64,000 bases of DNA, taken from assembly GCF_019510245.1 (NCBI RefSeq), contig NZ_JAEKKT010000177.1, forward strand, positions 1-64,000. The letters are read 5' to 3'. Below, piece by piece: positions 18,145 through 27,003 of the stretch (position 1 is its first letter; the number at the start of each line of letters is the position of its first letter). A program made the translations under genes and the position numbers. The notes under the pieces were generated by a model. It did no database searches. It was not told the DNA's origin and saw only the letters and a program-made list of their open reading frames with translations. Source of the DNA: Streptomyces sp. (lineage in GTDB: Bacteria > Actinomycetota > Actinomycetes > Streptomycetales > Streptomycetaceae).

Positions 18145-19158
18145 CTAGCCGCTCCTGCTGCCCAGGAGCCGCCGTACCCCGCCGACCGCCGCGACGGTCA
18201 GGGCGGTCGTGGTCGCGGCCGTCACCGCCGGGTGCCGGGCCAGCGCGGCCTGCACGGAGTGCCCGTGCGACCGGTCGTCGAACTCGCCGTGGGCGCCGTG
18301 GTCGGTGCCGGGCACGGAGTCGGCCGGCGCGTAGAGGTTGCCGGGACCGGCGGGTGCGGGGGCGTCCGTCTGCTGGGAGTCGAAGCCGGTCCGCGCCAGG
18401 TAGCGGTCGAGCAGCGCCGGGGCCAGCCGGTTGGCCCAGATCGTCGCCGCGGTCGTGGCCCCGATGTAGCGCTGCTTGCGCTTCGGATGATCGGCGGCGT
18501 AGAGGACCCCGCGGGCGGCCACCTCGGGCTGGTAGATGGGCGGCACCGGCTGTGCGTGGCGGGGGAGCCGGGTGCGTACCCAGGAGAACTGCGGGGTGTT
18601 GACGGCCGGCATCTGGGCGACGGTGACGTTCACGTTGCTGCCCTGGTGCAGCAGTTCCACGCGGACCGACGAGGTGAAGCCGTTGATCGCGTGCTTGGCC
18701 GCGCAGTAGGCAGACTGGAGCGGGATGGCCCGTTCGCCGAGCGCGGAGCCGACCTGTACGACGGTGCCCCGGTCGCGGGGGACCATCCGGGCGAGAGCGG
18801 CCCGGGTGCCGTTCACGAAGCCGAGGTAGGTCACCTCGGTCACTCGCCGGTACTCCTCCGGGGTGATCTCGGTGAAGGGCGCGAACACACTGGTGAAGGC
18901 GCAGTTGACCCAGACGTCGATGGGCCCGAGGAGCCGTTCGACGGCGTCGGCGGCGGCTTCCATCTGGCGCGGGTCCGCGGTGTCGGCCTGCTGAATCAGC
19001 GGGTGGCCGCCGCGTTCGCCGACCTCCTCGGCGGTCGCCTCCAGACCGGCCTCGCCCCGCGCGATGAGCGCGACGCGCGCACCCCGCTCGGCGAAGAGCC
19101 GGGCCGTGGCACGGCCTATACCGGCGCTTGCTCCGGTGATGACGACGACTTGCGACAT
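18145..19158 (-). CDS. Short-chain dehydrogenase/reductase with C-terminal extension
   Basis: A 337-residue SDR. TGASAGIG is the cofactor-binding loop near residue 9, NCAFTS replaces the usual NNAG, and SxnY-type catalysis is represented by QVGSALGERAIPLQSAYCAAK (Ser, Tyr, Lys). A tail of about 90 residues beyond the Rossmann core is polar and ends with a hydrophobic segment (HPAVTAATTTALTVAAVGGV) that may associate with the membrane. It uses NAD(P) to oxidise or reduce an unidentified carbonyl. It is the last gene of the six-gene leftward run; the 200-bp repeat-filled leader before it may separate it from the operon. Confidence 0.82.
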   Translation of the reverse strand: MSQVVVITGASAGIGRATARLFAERGARVALIARGEAGLEATAEEVGERGGHPLIQQADTADPRQMEAAADAVERLLGPIDVWVNCAFTSVFAPFTEITPEEYRRVTEVTYLGFVNGTRAALARMVPRDRGTVVQVGSALGERAIPLQSAYCAAKHAINGFTSSVRVELLHQGSNVNVTVAQMPAVNTPQFSWVRTRLPRHAQPVPPIYQPEVAARGVLYAADHPKRKQRYIGATTAATIWANRLAPALLDRYLARTGFDSQQTDAPAPAGPGNLYAPADSVPGTDHGAHGEFDDRSHGHSVQAALARHPAVTAATTTALTVAAVGGVRRLLGSRSG

Positions 19159-19174
19159 GGTCCTTTCCTTCGGT

Positions 19175-19340
19175 TCGTGAGCTTGGGTCTGTGAGCTTCG
19201 CTCTGTCGGTTCGGTTCGTGGGCTTCGGTCCGTCGACTCGGTGTGTCGGTTTCGGTCCGTCGGCCTCGGTCCCTGAGCTTCGGTCCGTCGGCCTCGGTCC
19301 CTGAGCTTCGGTCCGTCGGCCTCGGTCTGTCGGCTTCGGC
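19175..19340. repeat. 28-bp tandem repeats with 14-bp sub-period
   Basis: Three units begin at 19251, 19279 and 19307; the first two are identical and the third diverges only at its end. Each starts TTCGGTCCGTCGGCCTCGGT. More degenerate copies reach back to about 19175. The array occupies most of the gap between the enolase-superfamily gene and the SDR start, that is, the SDR 5' leader. In the reverse frame it would encode Arg/Pro/Thr/Asp-rich low-complexity peptide without a start site. Confidence 0.8.
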
Positions 19341-19357
19341 CCGTAGGGCTCGCTTCG

Positions 19358-20467
19358 TCAGCCGATGCGGTAGGGGCGGGCCCGTTCGGCGTCGAGGCGC
19401 AGGCCCAGGCCGGGGGACCCGTCCCGGCCGGGGACCAGGGCGCCGCCCTGCGGGCTCGGCGCGCCGTCGAAGAGCAGCCGCTCGATGCGGACGTGGTCGT
19501 GGAACCACTCCAGGTGCCGCAGGTTCGGCACCGAGGCGGCCGCGTGCGCGTGGGCGGCGGGCGCGCAGTGCCCCGAGATCTCCAGGCCGTGGCCGAGCGC
19601 CAGCGCCGCGACCCGCAGCCAGACGGTGATCCCGCCGCAGCGGGTGACGTCCGCCTGCAGACAGTCGACGGCCCCGGCGGCGAGCATGTGCCGGAAGTAC
19701 GGCAGCGTGTAGCCGTACTCCCCGGCCGTCACGTCGGCCATGACCCGGCCGCGGACGGCGGCGAGCGCCTCGAGGCGGTCGGAGGAGACCGGCTCCTCGA
19801 ACCAGGTCACGCCCTCCCCGTCCAGCCCCGCCGCCACCCGCACGGCCTGCTTGGCGCCGTAGCCGCCGTTGGCGTCCACGTACAACTCGGCCGCGTCGCC
19901 GATGCTCTTCCGGGCCCGGGCCACCCGTGCCAGGTCACGTGCCTCGTGGCTGCCCCAGGACTCGCCGATCTTGATCTTGACCCTGGGAATGCCCTCCTCG
20001 GCCACCCAGCCCCGCAACTGCCGGTCCTGGCGCTCCGCGTCGTACGTGGTGAAGCCGCCGCTGCCGTACACCGGCACGTCGTCACGGGCGGCGCCGAGCA
20101 GTTCCACCAGCGGGAGCCCGAGCAGCCGCGCCTTGGCGTCCCACAGGGCGATGTCCACCGCGGAGATCGCCTCGGCGGCGATCCCCGGCAGCCCCGCGTT
20201 GCGCACGGCCCGCTGCATGGCCTCGTTGGCCCGCGGCACGTCGAGGGCCGGCAGGCCGGTGACCACCCCCGCGAGCAGGTCGTCGACGGCCCGAGCGGCC
20301 GCGGCCGGGGCGTAGGTGTAGCCGAGTCCGGTGACCTCCCCGCAGCGGACGGTGACCAGGACGAGCGTGGTGCTGTCCCAGGCCGCGGTCCCGTCCGCCT
20401 CGGGCGTGTCCGTCGGAACGGTGTAGACGGCGCTGTCCACCCGCTCGACGGCCGGCAGGTCGCTCAC
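19358..20467 (-). CDS. Enolase-superfamily (mandelate racemase/muconate lactonizing-like) enzyme
   Basis: A 369-residue protein with an N-terminal capping domain and a (beta/alpha)7-beta barrel. Seen: VKIKIG (KxK base), YVDANGGY (metal Asp), WFEEPV (metal Glu), AGEYGYT (third metal Glu) and SGHCAPAAHAHAA with a C-terminal-half His. This set fits sugar-acid dehydratases and racemases that abstract a proton alpha to a carboxylate. The substrate cannot be assigned. The start GTG overlaps the stop of the preceding TPP enzyme gene (GTGA), so the two are translationally coupled. Confidence 0.85.
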   Translation of the reverse strand: MSDLPAVERVDSAVYTVPTDTPEADGTAAWDSTTLVLVTVRCGEVTGLGYTYAPAAAARAVDDLLAGVVTGLPALDVPRANEAMQRAVRNAGLPGIAAEAISAVDIALWDAKARLLGLPLVELLGAARDDVPVYGSGGFTTYDAERQDRQLRGWVAEEGIPRVKIKIGESWGSHEARDLARVARARKSIGDAAELYVDANGGYGAKQAVRVAAGLDGEGVTWFEEPVSSDRLEALAAVRGRVMADVTAGEYGYTLPYFRHMLAAGAVDCLQADVTRCGGITVWLRVAALALGHGLEISGHCAPAAHAHAAASVPNLRHLEWFHDHVRIERLLFDGAPSPQGGALVPGRDGSPGLGLRLDAERARPYRIG

Positions 20468-22266
20468 CGCCGTCCCGCTTCGTGCCGGTGCGGCAGGAAC
20501 TCCTGGACCTTGGCCTTGAAGCCCTGCCGGACCATCGCCACCCGGTCGCTGTCGCCCTTGAGGACGGCGGCCGCCGCGGCCTCGATCTGGTCGAGGGTGG
20601 CGTGCGGCGGGATCGGCGGTACGGCCGGATCGGTCACGAAGTCCAGCACGCACGGCCGGTCGGCGGCGAGCGCGGCCTCCCAGGCGCCCTGCACCCCGCC
20701 CGGCTCGTCGATCCGCATGCCGGTCAGGCCCAGTGAGCGGGCGAAGTCGGCGTACCCGACGTCCGGGAGGGACTGCGAGGGCAGGAACTGCGGGGCGCCC
20801 TCCATGGCCCGCATCTCCCACGTCACCTGGTTCAGGTCCCGGTTGTTGAAGACGGCGACGATCAGCCGCGGGTCCGCCCAGTCCTGCCAGTACTTGGCGA
20901 TGGTGATCAGCTCGGCCATGCCGTTCATCTGCATCGCCCCGTCACCGACCAGGGCGATCGCCGGCCGGTCGCCGTGCGCGAACTTGGCGCCGATGGCGTA
21001 CGGCACCCCCGGCCCCATCGTCGCCAGCGTCCCCGACAGCGAACCCCGCATCGCCCCGCCCAGCTTCAGGTGCCGGGCATACCAGTTGGCGGCCGAGCCG
21101 GAGTCGGAGGAGAGGATGACGTCGTCCGGGAGCAGCCCGCTGAGGGCGTGGGCGACGTACTCGGGGTTGATCGGGTCGGCCGAGACGGCGGCCCGCCGTT
21201 CCATCACCTCCCACCAGTCCCTGACGTTGTTCTCGATCTTCTGCCGCCAGGACGGGTCCTCCATCTGGTCCAGCAGCGGCAGCAGCCTGCGCAGCGTCCG
21301 GGCGGCGTCGCCGACGAGGTTGACCTCGAAGGGGTAGCGCATCCCGACCATGTGCGGGTCGATGTCGATCTGCACCGCCCGCGCGTTGCCGAACGCCGGC
21401 AGGAACTGTGTGTAGGGGAAGGAGGAGCCGATGACGAGGAGCGTGTCGCAGTCGCGCATCATCTCGTACGACGGCCGGGTGCCGAGCAGCCCGATGGCGC
21501 CGGTGACGTAGGGGAGGTCGTCGTCGAGGGCGTCCTTGCCCAGCAGCGCCTTCGCGACCCCCGCACCGAGCCGGTCGGCGACCTCCTTGACCTCCGTGCG
21601 GGCGCCGCGCGCGCCCTGGCCGATCAGGATCGCCGTCTTGCCTGCGGAGTTCAACACGTCGGCGGCCCGCTGGAGGTCGCCGTCGTCGGGCACCGGCGCG
21701 TAGTGCGACATGCCGAGACTGGACGGCACCATCTTGAAGGCGTGCTCGGGCGGCGAGTAGTCGAGTTCCTGCACGTCGGCCGGGATGATCAGAGCGGTCA
21801 CCGAGCGGCGCGCCATGGCCGTGCGCATGGCCCGGTCCAGGACGTTCGGGAGCTGCTCGGGCACGGTGACCATCTCGCAGAAGTCCGAGGCGACGTCCTT
21901 GTACAGGCTGAGCAGGTCGATCTCCTGCTGGTAGGAGCCGCCCATGGCGCTGCGGTTGGTCTGCCCGACGATCGCCACCACCGGGACGTGGTCGAGCTTG
22001 GCGTCGTACAGGCCGTTGAGGAGATGGATGGCGCCGGGTCCCGAGGTGGCGGCGCAGACGCCGACCTTGCCGGAGAACTTGGCGTACCCGCAGGCCTCGA
22101 AGGCGGACATCTCCTCGTGCCGGGACTGGATGAACCGGGGCTTGTTCTCCGCCCGTCCCCAGGCCGCGAGAAGACCGTTGATGCCGTCGCCGGGGTAGGC
22201 GAAGACATGGTCCACGTCCCACTCGCGCAGCCGCTGGAGAATGTAGTCGGAGACCTTCGTCGACAT
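20464..22266 (-). CDS. Thiamine-pyrophosphate enzyme, pyruvate oxidase/acetolactate synthase-like
   Basis: A 600-residue three-domain TPP enzyme. The catalytic Glu lies in RHEEMSAFEACGYAKFSG, followed by GVCAATSGPGAIHLLNGLYD (pyrimidine domain). The middle domain contains IGQGARGARTE. The TPP site is GDGAMQMNG, reaching NN about 30 residues later (AVFNN). The lack of regulatory features and the overall length fit pyruvate oxidase-like proteins that decarboxylate a 2-oxo acid. It is flanked by a 2-hydroxyacid-type FAD dehydrogenase upstream and an enolase-superfamily enzyme that overlaps by 4 bp, suggesting shared metabolism of 2-oxo or 2-hydroxy acids. AGGAAAGG precedes the ATG. Confidence 0.85.
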   Translation of the reverse strand: MSTKVSDYILQRLREWDVDHVFAYPGDGINGLLAAWGRAENKPRFIQSRHEEMSAFEACGYAKFSGKVGVCAATSGPGAIHLLNGLYDAKLDHVPVVAIVGQTNRSAMGGSYQQEIDLLSLYKDVASDFCEMVTVPEQLPNVLDRAMRTAMARRSVTALIIPADVQELDYSPPEHAFKMVPSSLGMSHYAPVPDDGDLQRAADVLNSAGKTAILIGQGARGARTEVKEVADRLGAGVAKALLGKDALDDDLPYVTGAIGLLGTRPSYEMMRDCDTLLVIGSSFPYTQFLPAFGNARAVQIDIDPHMVGMRYPFEVNLVGDAARTLRRLLPLLDQMEDPSWRQKIENNVRDWWEVMERRAAVSADPINPEYVAHALSGLLPDDVILSSDSGSAANWYARHLKLGGAMRGSLSGTLATMGPGVPYAIGAKFAHGDRPAIALVGDGAMQMNGMAELITIAKYWQDWADPRLIVAVFNNRDLNQVTWEMRAMEGAPQFLPSQSLPDVGYADFARSLGLTGMRIDEPGGVQGAWEAALAADRPCVLDFVTDPAVPPIPPHATLDQIEAAAAAVLKGDSDRVAMVRQGFKAKVQEFLPHRHEAGRR

Positions 22267-22312
22267 GTTCGACAACCTTTCCTGAAGTTGACGTGCGTGC
22301 GTCTGCGTGCGT

Positions 22313-25270
22313 CTACGGGCGGCGCAACTGCCGTACGGCGCCCAGCGCGGCCGCGGCCGCGAGGATCCCGGCGGCCGCGGTGGTCGCCCACCGCGCCGTT
22401 CCGGAGGGTTCGGCGGGCCGCCGGGCCATCTGGGTGCGGCAGCTGAACCCGTCGGCCAGCACCAGGCTGTCCGGGGCGGCTCCGCGCACCGCGGGCAGCA
22501 CTCCCAGCTCGCCGACCGCCATGGAGACGTCGTGGTGCCCGCGCTCGAAGCCGAAGTTGCCGGCCAGGCCGCAGCAGCCCTCGTCGAGGACGTCCGCGTC
22601 CAGGCGGGCACGGCGCATGAGTTCACGGTCGGCGTCGAACTTCATGATCGCGTGCTGGTGGCAGTGGGTCTGCACGGTCGCCTGCCGGGCCAGGAACGGC
22701 GGCTGCCAGCCGGCCGGCGCGTGGTGGACGAGCTGCTCGGCGAAGGTGCGGGTCTGCCCCGCGAGCCGCTGCACGTCCTGGTCGTCGGGGAGCAGTTCGG
22801 GGGCGTCGGAGCGGAACACGGCCGTACAGGACGGCTCCAGGCCGATGACGGGCGTGCCTGCCTCCAGGTAGGGCGCCAGCGCCCGCAGCGAGCGGCGCAA
22901 CACCCGTTTGGCGACGGTCAGCTGACCGGTCGAGATCCAGGTCAGGCCGCAGCACACGGGTGTCTCGGGCACGGCCACCCGGAAGCCGGCATCCTCCAGG
23001 ACCCGCACGGCCGACATCGCGACCGAGGGGTGGAAGTGGTTGCTGAAGGTGTCCGGCCACAGGACCACGGTCGCCGGATCCGCCGGGTCCGGCTGCTCGG
23101 TGCCGAGGGCCCGCCACCAGCGCACGAAGGACCGCTCGGCGAAGACCGGGGGCTGCCGCTCCCCGGCCACCCCGGCGAGGACCTTCCCGGCCCGGCCGAG
23201 CAGCGGCGCGTGCAGCGCGCTGTTCGCCAACCCGGGCGCGTGCTCGGCCAGTTGGGCCCACAGGGGTAGCCAGCCCATCGAGTAGTGGGCGGCCGGGCGG
23301 AGGCGGCCCGCGTAGTGGTGGGCCATGAACTCCGCCTTGTACGTGGCCATGTCCACGCCCGTCGGGCAGTCCGACTTGCAGCCCTTGCAGGCGAGACAGA
23401 GATCCAGGGCGTCCTTGGCCTCCGTGGACCGCCAGCCGTCCTTGACCGCCGAGTCGGCATGCCCGTCGAGCATCTCGAACAGCAGCCGCGACCGCCCGCG
23501 CGTGGAGTGTTCCTCCTCGCGGGTGGCCCGGTACGAGGGGCACATGACGTCGCCCTCCAGGCTCCGGCAGTTGCCGATGCCGACACAGCGCAGCACCGCC
23601 CGGGTGAAGGAGTGGTTGTCCTCCGGATACCCGAAGTGGGTGTCGTGGGCGTCCGGCCGCCAGGCGGCCCCGAGCCGCAGCTGCCCGTCCACCGGATGCG
23701 GGTCGACGACCTTGCCGGGGTTCATCCGGTTGCCCGGGTCGAACAGCGCCTTCAGCTCGCCGAAGGCGCCGACCAGCCGCTCCCCGAACATCCGGGTCAG
23801 CAGCTCGCCCCGGGCCTGGCCGTCGCCGTGCTCGCCCGACAGCGAACCGCCGTAGGAGGCCACCAGGTCGGCGGCCCGCTCCACGAAGCGCCGGAAGTCG
23901 GCGACACCCTCGGCGGTCTTCAGCCCGAACGGGATCCGGGTGTGCACGCACCCCTGCCCGAAGTGCCCGTACAGCGAGGGGTGGTCGTAGTCGAACTCCT
24001 CGAACAGCCCCTTGAGGTCCCGCAGGTAGTCGCCGAGCCGCTCGGGCGGCACCGCCGAGTCCTCCCAGCCCTCCCAGGTCTCGCGGTCGTCCGGCGGCCG
24101 CGCGGTCACCCCGAGCCCCGCCTCCCGCGCCTTGAGCATCTTCTGCTCGCGCTGCGGATTGTCCGAGAAGGCCACCGAGGAGTCCTTCTCCGACCTGCCG
24201 ATCGCCTTCAGCAGCGCGTGCGCCTGCTCGTCGACCTCGTCCTGGCTGTCCCCGGTGAACTGCACCAGCAGCCAGCTGTCCGCCTCCGGCAGCACCCGCA
24301 GCGACTCCAGGTAGGCCTGCTCCTCGCGCATCAACTCCGCCATCCGCCCGTCCAGCGCCTCCAGCTGGCCGGGGGAGCAGTGCTCCAGCAGCAGCGGCAC
24401 GTGGTCGGCGGCCTGGCAGATGTCGTCGTACCCCAGCACCAGCAGGGACTCGTACGACGGCACGGGCACCAGTTCCAGCTCGGCGCGCAGCACGTTCACC
24501 AGGGTGCCCTCGCTGCCGACCAGGGCCCTGGCCACGTCGAAGCCGTTCTCCGGGAGCAGCGAGTCCAGGTTGTAGCCGGAGACCCGGCGCGGGATCTCCG
24601 GGTAGCCGCGCCGGATGTCCCCCAGGTACTCGGCGACGAGCCGGTCGAGGCCGTCGTACAGCTCGGCCCGCCGGCCGCCCTCGGCGGCGATCCGGGCCCG
24701 CTCGGCCTTCGAGGTGGGGCCCACCCACATCCGCAGCCCGTCGTACGTCAGCACTTCGAGCCGGCGCACGTTGTCGACCGTCTTGCCGTAGGCCTGCGCG
24801 GAGGCCCCGCACGAGTTGTTGCCGATCATGCCGCCGAGCGCGCAGTGGCTGTGCGTTGACGGCTTGGGGCCGAACTTCAGCTTGTGGTCGGACAGCCGCC
24901 GGTTGAGTTCGTCCAGGACGATGCCGGGCTCCACCACGCAGGTGCGGGCGTCGGGGTCGACGGAGACCAGCGCGTTGCAGTACTTGCTCCAGTCGATCAC
25001 CACGGCCTCGTTCGTGGTCTGGCCGGCGAGACTGGTGCCGCCGCCGCGCGACAGCACCGGGACGTCGAAGCGGGCGCACAGCTCCACCGCGTGGGCACCG
25101 GCCTCCACGGTGCGCGGCACGACCACGCCGAGCGGGACCTGCCGGTAGTTGGAGCCGTCCGTCGAGTAGGCGCCCCGGCTCCCGGCATCGAAACGGACCT
25201 CCGCGTCGGTCCCGTCGCGCAGGGCCGTGACCAGGCCGTCCAGTGACTCACCGGGAACGCGTGTGCTCAT
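22313..25270 (-). CDS. FAD-linked oxidase fused to Fe-S/CCG domain (2-hydroxyacid dehydrogenase, YdiJ-like)
   Basis: A 985-residue fusion. The N-terminal half is a GlcD/VAO-type FAD domain (SRGGGTSLAGQTT, GGMIGNNSCGASA, GEHGDGQARGEL). The C-terminal half carries 4Fe-4S ligands (CLACKGCKSDCPTG and a preceding CVGIGNCRSLEGDVMC), two CCG motifs (PVCCGLTW and EGCCGLAGNFG) and HCHQHA. A final hydrophobic helix may anchor it to the membrane. Size and layout match E. coli YdiJ, a D-2-hydroxyglutarate dehydrogenase, and D-lactate dehydrogenases of the same type. It should oxidise a D-2-hydroxy acid and pass electrons to a carrier. Its ATG overlaps the stop of the upstream isochorismatase gene (ATGA). 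Confidence 0.85.
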   Translation of the reverse strand: MSTRVPGESLDGLVTALRDGTDAEVRFDAGSRGAYSTDGSNYRQVPLGVVVPRTVEAGAHAVELCARFDVPVLSRGGGTSLAGQTTNEAVVIDWSKYCNALVSVDPDARTCVVEPGIVLDELNRRLSDHKLKFGPKPSTHSHCALGGMIGNNSCGASAQAYGKTVDNVRRLEVLTYDGLRMWVGPTSKAERARIAAEGGRRAELYDGLDRLVAEYLGDIRRGYPEIPRRVSGYNLDSLLPENGFDVARALVGSEGTLVNVLRAELELVPVPSYESLLVLGYDDICQAADHVPLLLEHCSPGQLEALDGRMAELMREEQAYLESLRVLPEADSWLLVQFTGDSQDEVDEQAHALLKAIGRSEKDSSVAFSDNPQREQKMLKAREAGLGVTARPPDDRETWEGWEDSAVPPERLGDYLRDLKGLFEEFDYDHPSLYGHFGQGCVHTRIPFGLKTAEGVADFRRFVERAADLVASYGGSLSGEHGDGQARGELLTRMFGERLVGAFGELKALFDPGNRMNPGKVVDPHPVDGQLRLGAAWRPDAHDTHFGYPEDNHSFTRAVLRCVGIGNCRSLEGDVMCPSYRATREEEHSTRGRSRLLFEMLDGHADSAVKDGWRSTEAKDALDLCLACKGCKSDCPTGVDMATYKAEFMAHHYAGRLRPAAHYSMGWLPLWAQLAEHAPGLANSALHAPLLGRAGKVLAGVAGERQPPVFAERSFVRWWRALGTEQPDPADPATVVLWPDTFSNHFHPSVAMSAVRVLEDAGFRVAVPETPVCCGLTWISTGQLTVAKRVLRRSLRALAPYLEAGTPVIGLEPSCTAVFRSDAPELLPDDQDVQRLAGQTRTFAEQLVHHAPAGWQPPFLARQATVQTHCHQHAIMKFDADRELMRRARLDADVLDEGCCGLAGNFGFERGHHDVSMAVGELGVLPAVRGAAPDSLVLADGFSCRTQMARRPAEPSGTARWATTAAAGILAAAAALGAVRQLRRP

Positions 25271-25890
25271 CGCCGACCTCCGGGCTGACGTGGAGTTTCC
25301 TCCGGTACGGCCCCCCGGGTACCCAGGAAGTCGACTTCTTTCGCCAGGACGATCCGGGCCCCCATGTTGCGCTCCATCATGTCCAGCGCCGCCGACGCCA
25401 GGCCCGAGTGGATCGAGGCGACGGCGTCCCTGGGCACCATGACCTCCAGATGGCGGATGTGGGCGTCCAGGGCCGAGTAGAGGACGCACTGCTCGGTGAC
25501 CTGGCCGCTCAGCACCACCGTCCCGACCCCCAGCTCCCACAGCAGATAGGCGAGGGGCGTGTCGTAGAAGATCGAGTGCCGGGCCTTGACGACGAACAGG
25601 GAGTCGTCGTCCGGGCGGATCGGCTCGACCAGGTCGGCGTGCGGGCGGGACAGCGCGGACTCGACGAGTTCGCCGTGGTGGGAGCGCCAGAGCCCGAAGT
25701 TGTCGTTCGCGTAGATCACCGGCACGCCCGCCGCCCGGGCCCTGCCGATCAGGTCCGCCAGCACGGGCACCACCTGCTCCGCGGCGGGCAGCAGCAGCTC
25801 CGCGTCCTCGTGGTCGTACGTGTTGATCATGTCGATGACGACGAGCGCGCGGCCGTCGGTCGCTCCGGGCCCGGTCACGGCGTTCACCAC
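25267..25890 (-). CDS. Isochorismatase-family cysteine hydrolase
   Basis: A 207-residue protein with the full Asp-Lys-Cys triad: VVIDMINTYDHEDA, FVVKARHSIFYDT and SGQVTEQCVLYSALDA. Members hydrolyse amides (nicotinamide, ureidoacrylate, biuret) or isochorismate; the substrate here is unknown. It overlaps the FAD/Fe-S gene by 4 bp and follows the LLM oxidoreductase by 18 bp, so it belongs to the same operon. Unlike the protein at 6426-6980 it keeps the catalytic Cys. Start choice among nearby GTG codons at 25890, 25887 and 25878 is uncertain. Confidence 0.85.
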   Translation of the reverse strand: MVNAVTGPGATDGRALVVIDMINTYDHEDAELLLPAAEQVVPVLADLIGRARAAGVPVIYANDNFGLWRSHHGELVESALSRPHADLVEPIRPDDDSLFVVKARHSIFYDTPLAYLLWELGVGTVVLSGQVTEQCVLYSALDAHIRHLEVMVPRDAVASIHSGLASAALDMMERNMGARIVLAKEVDFLGTRGAVPEETPRQPGGRR

Positions 25891-25908
25891 CTTCCGCTGT
25901 TCTCGCGG

Positions 25909-26865
25909 TCAGTCCCGCAGCTGCGGCAGGACCTTCGTGCGGTAGAAGTCGAAGAAGCCCTGCTGGTCCGGGCCGATCTGGTTCACGTAGACGGTGTCGA
26001 ACCCCGCCTCGACGAACGCGGACACCGCCTTGACGTGGTCGTCCGGATCGTCGCCGCACGGCACGGACTCCGCGACCTGCTCCTCGGTGACCAGCTGCAT
26101 GGCCTGCTCGAAGTGGCGCGGGGTCGGCAGGACCTGCGGGAGTTCACCGGGCAGCTGCTCGTTGGCCCACAGCCGGTGTGCGGTGCGCACCGCCTCCTGC
26201 CGGTCGGTGCCCCAGCACACCTTCATCCCGCCGTACACCGGGTTGGCGCCGCCGCCCCCGCGCCGGAACCGCTCCACCACGGACTCGTCGGGCATCATCG
26301 TGATCAGCCCGTCGCCGATGCGCGCGGCGACCTCCGCGGCCTGCGGTCCGAACGCCGACACGTCGATCGGCACCGGCTCGTCCGGCACCGTGTACAGCCG
26401 GGCGTTCTCCACCGTGTAGTGCTTGCCGCGGTGGCTGACCTGCTCCCCGGTGAACAGGCGCCGGATGATCTGGAGCGCCTCCTCCAGCATCTCCAGCCGC
26501 ACCGGCGCCTCCGGCCAGACCGTGCCGAGGATGTGCTCGTTCAGCGCCTCACCGGTGCCCACCCCCAGCCGGAACCGGCCGTCCAGCTGCACCGCGGCGG
26601 TGGCGGCCGCCTGGGCGATCACGGCGGGGTGGGTACGCACCAGCGGGCAGGTCACGGCCGTCTCCACGGGCAGCGAGACCGCCTGGGAGAGGGCGCCGAT
26701 CACCGACCACACGAACGGGCTCTGGCCCTGCCCGTCGTGCCAGGGGTGGTAGTGGTCCGAGATCCACAGCGACTCGAAACCGGCCTGCTCGGCCATCCGC
26801 GCCTGCTCGACCAGCTCCGCGGGGCTGTGCTCCTCGCACGAGAGGAAGTATCCGAAGCCCGCCAT
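25909..26865 (-). CDS. LLM-class F420-dependent oxidoreductase (FGD-like)
   Basis: A 318-residue TIM-barrel oxidoreductase: GYFLSCEEHSPAELVEQA, WISDHYHPWHDGQGQ, TAVTCPLVRTHPAVIAQ, RFRLGVGTGEALNEH and DGLITMMPDES. These match the F420-dependent glucose-6-phosphate dehydrogenase-like branch (TIGR03557 type), which uses coenzyme F420 for hydride transfer. The real substrate is often not glucose-6-phosphate. AGGAGAG precedes the ATG by 5-6 nt. It is the first gene of the leftward redox operon and diverges from the small membrane protein at 27004. Confidence 0.85.
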   Translation of the reverse strand: MAGFGYFLSCEEHSPAELVEQARMAEQAGFESLWISDHYHPWHDGQGQSPFVWSVIGALSQAVSLPVETAVTCPLVRTHPAVIAQAAATAAVQLDGRFRLGVGTGEALNEHILGTVWPEAPVRLEMLEEALQIIRRLFTGEQVSHRGKHYTVENARLYTVPDEPVPIDVSAFGPQAAEVAARIGDGLITMMPDESVVERFRRGGGGANPVYGGMKVCWGTDRQEAVRTAHRLWANEQLPGELPQVLPTPRHFEQAMQLVTEEQVAESVPCGDDPDDHVKAVSAFVEAGFDTVYVNQIGPDQQGFFDFYRTKVLPQLRD

Positions 26866-26937
26866 CGTCTCTCCTGATCCGCGTGTGTGACTGGGGACCG
26901 CAGCCGAGTACCCCGTGGCCACCCGGTTGTGCACGGC

Positions 26938-26962
26938 GTGTCGCCCGGATGAGGAGGGGTAC
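26938..26962 (+). promoter_or_regulatory. SigB-type promoter, GTGT-N15-GGGTAC
   Basis: GTGT (26938-26941) and GGGTAC (26957-26962) are separated by 15 bp. This fits the GNNT-N14-16-GGGTAC pattern known for Streptomyces SigB-family stress sigma factors. It lies about 42 bp upstream of the membrane-protein start at 27004 and would drive the coupled gene set that follows. Confidence 0.55.
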
Positions 26963-27003
26963 CGGAGAGGCGGGTCATCGACAGACCGACCACGGAGGTG
27001 TTC

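Noticed and set aside
19116..19508. Minus-strand low-complexity frame rich in DRPRPTDR-type repeats over the 28-bp array
   Set aside because: Same reasoning: repeat-driven, overlapping the starts of two well-supported genes in other frames.
22307..23269. Plus-strand open frames antisense to the FAD/Fe-S dehydrogenase
   Set aside because: The minus-strand gene has complete cofactor motifs; the antisense frames are low-complexity shadows.
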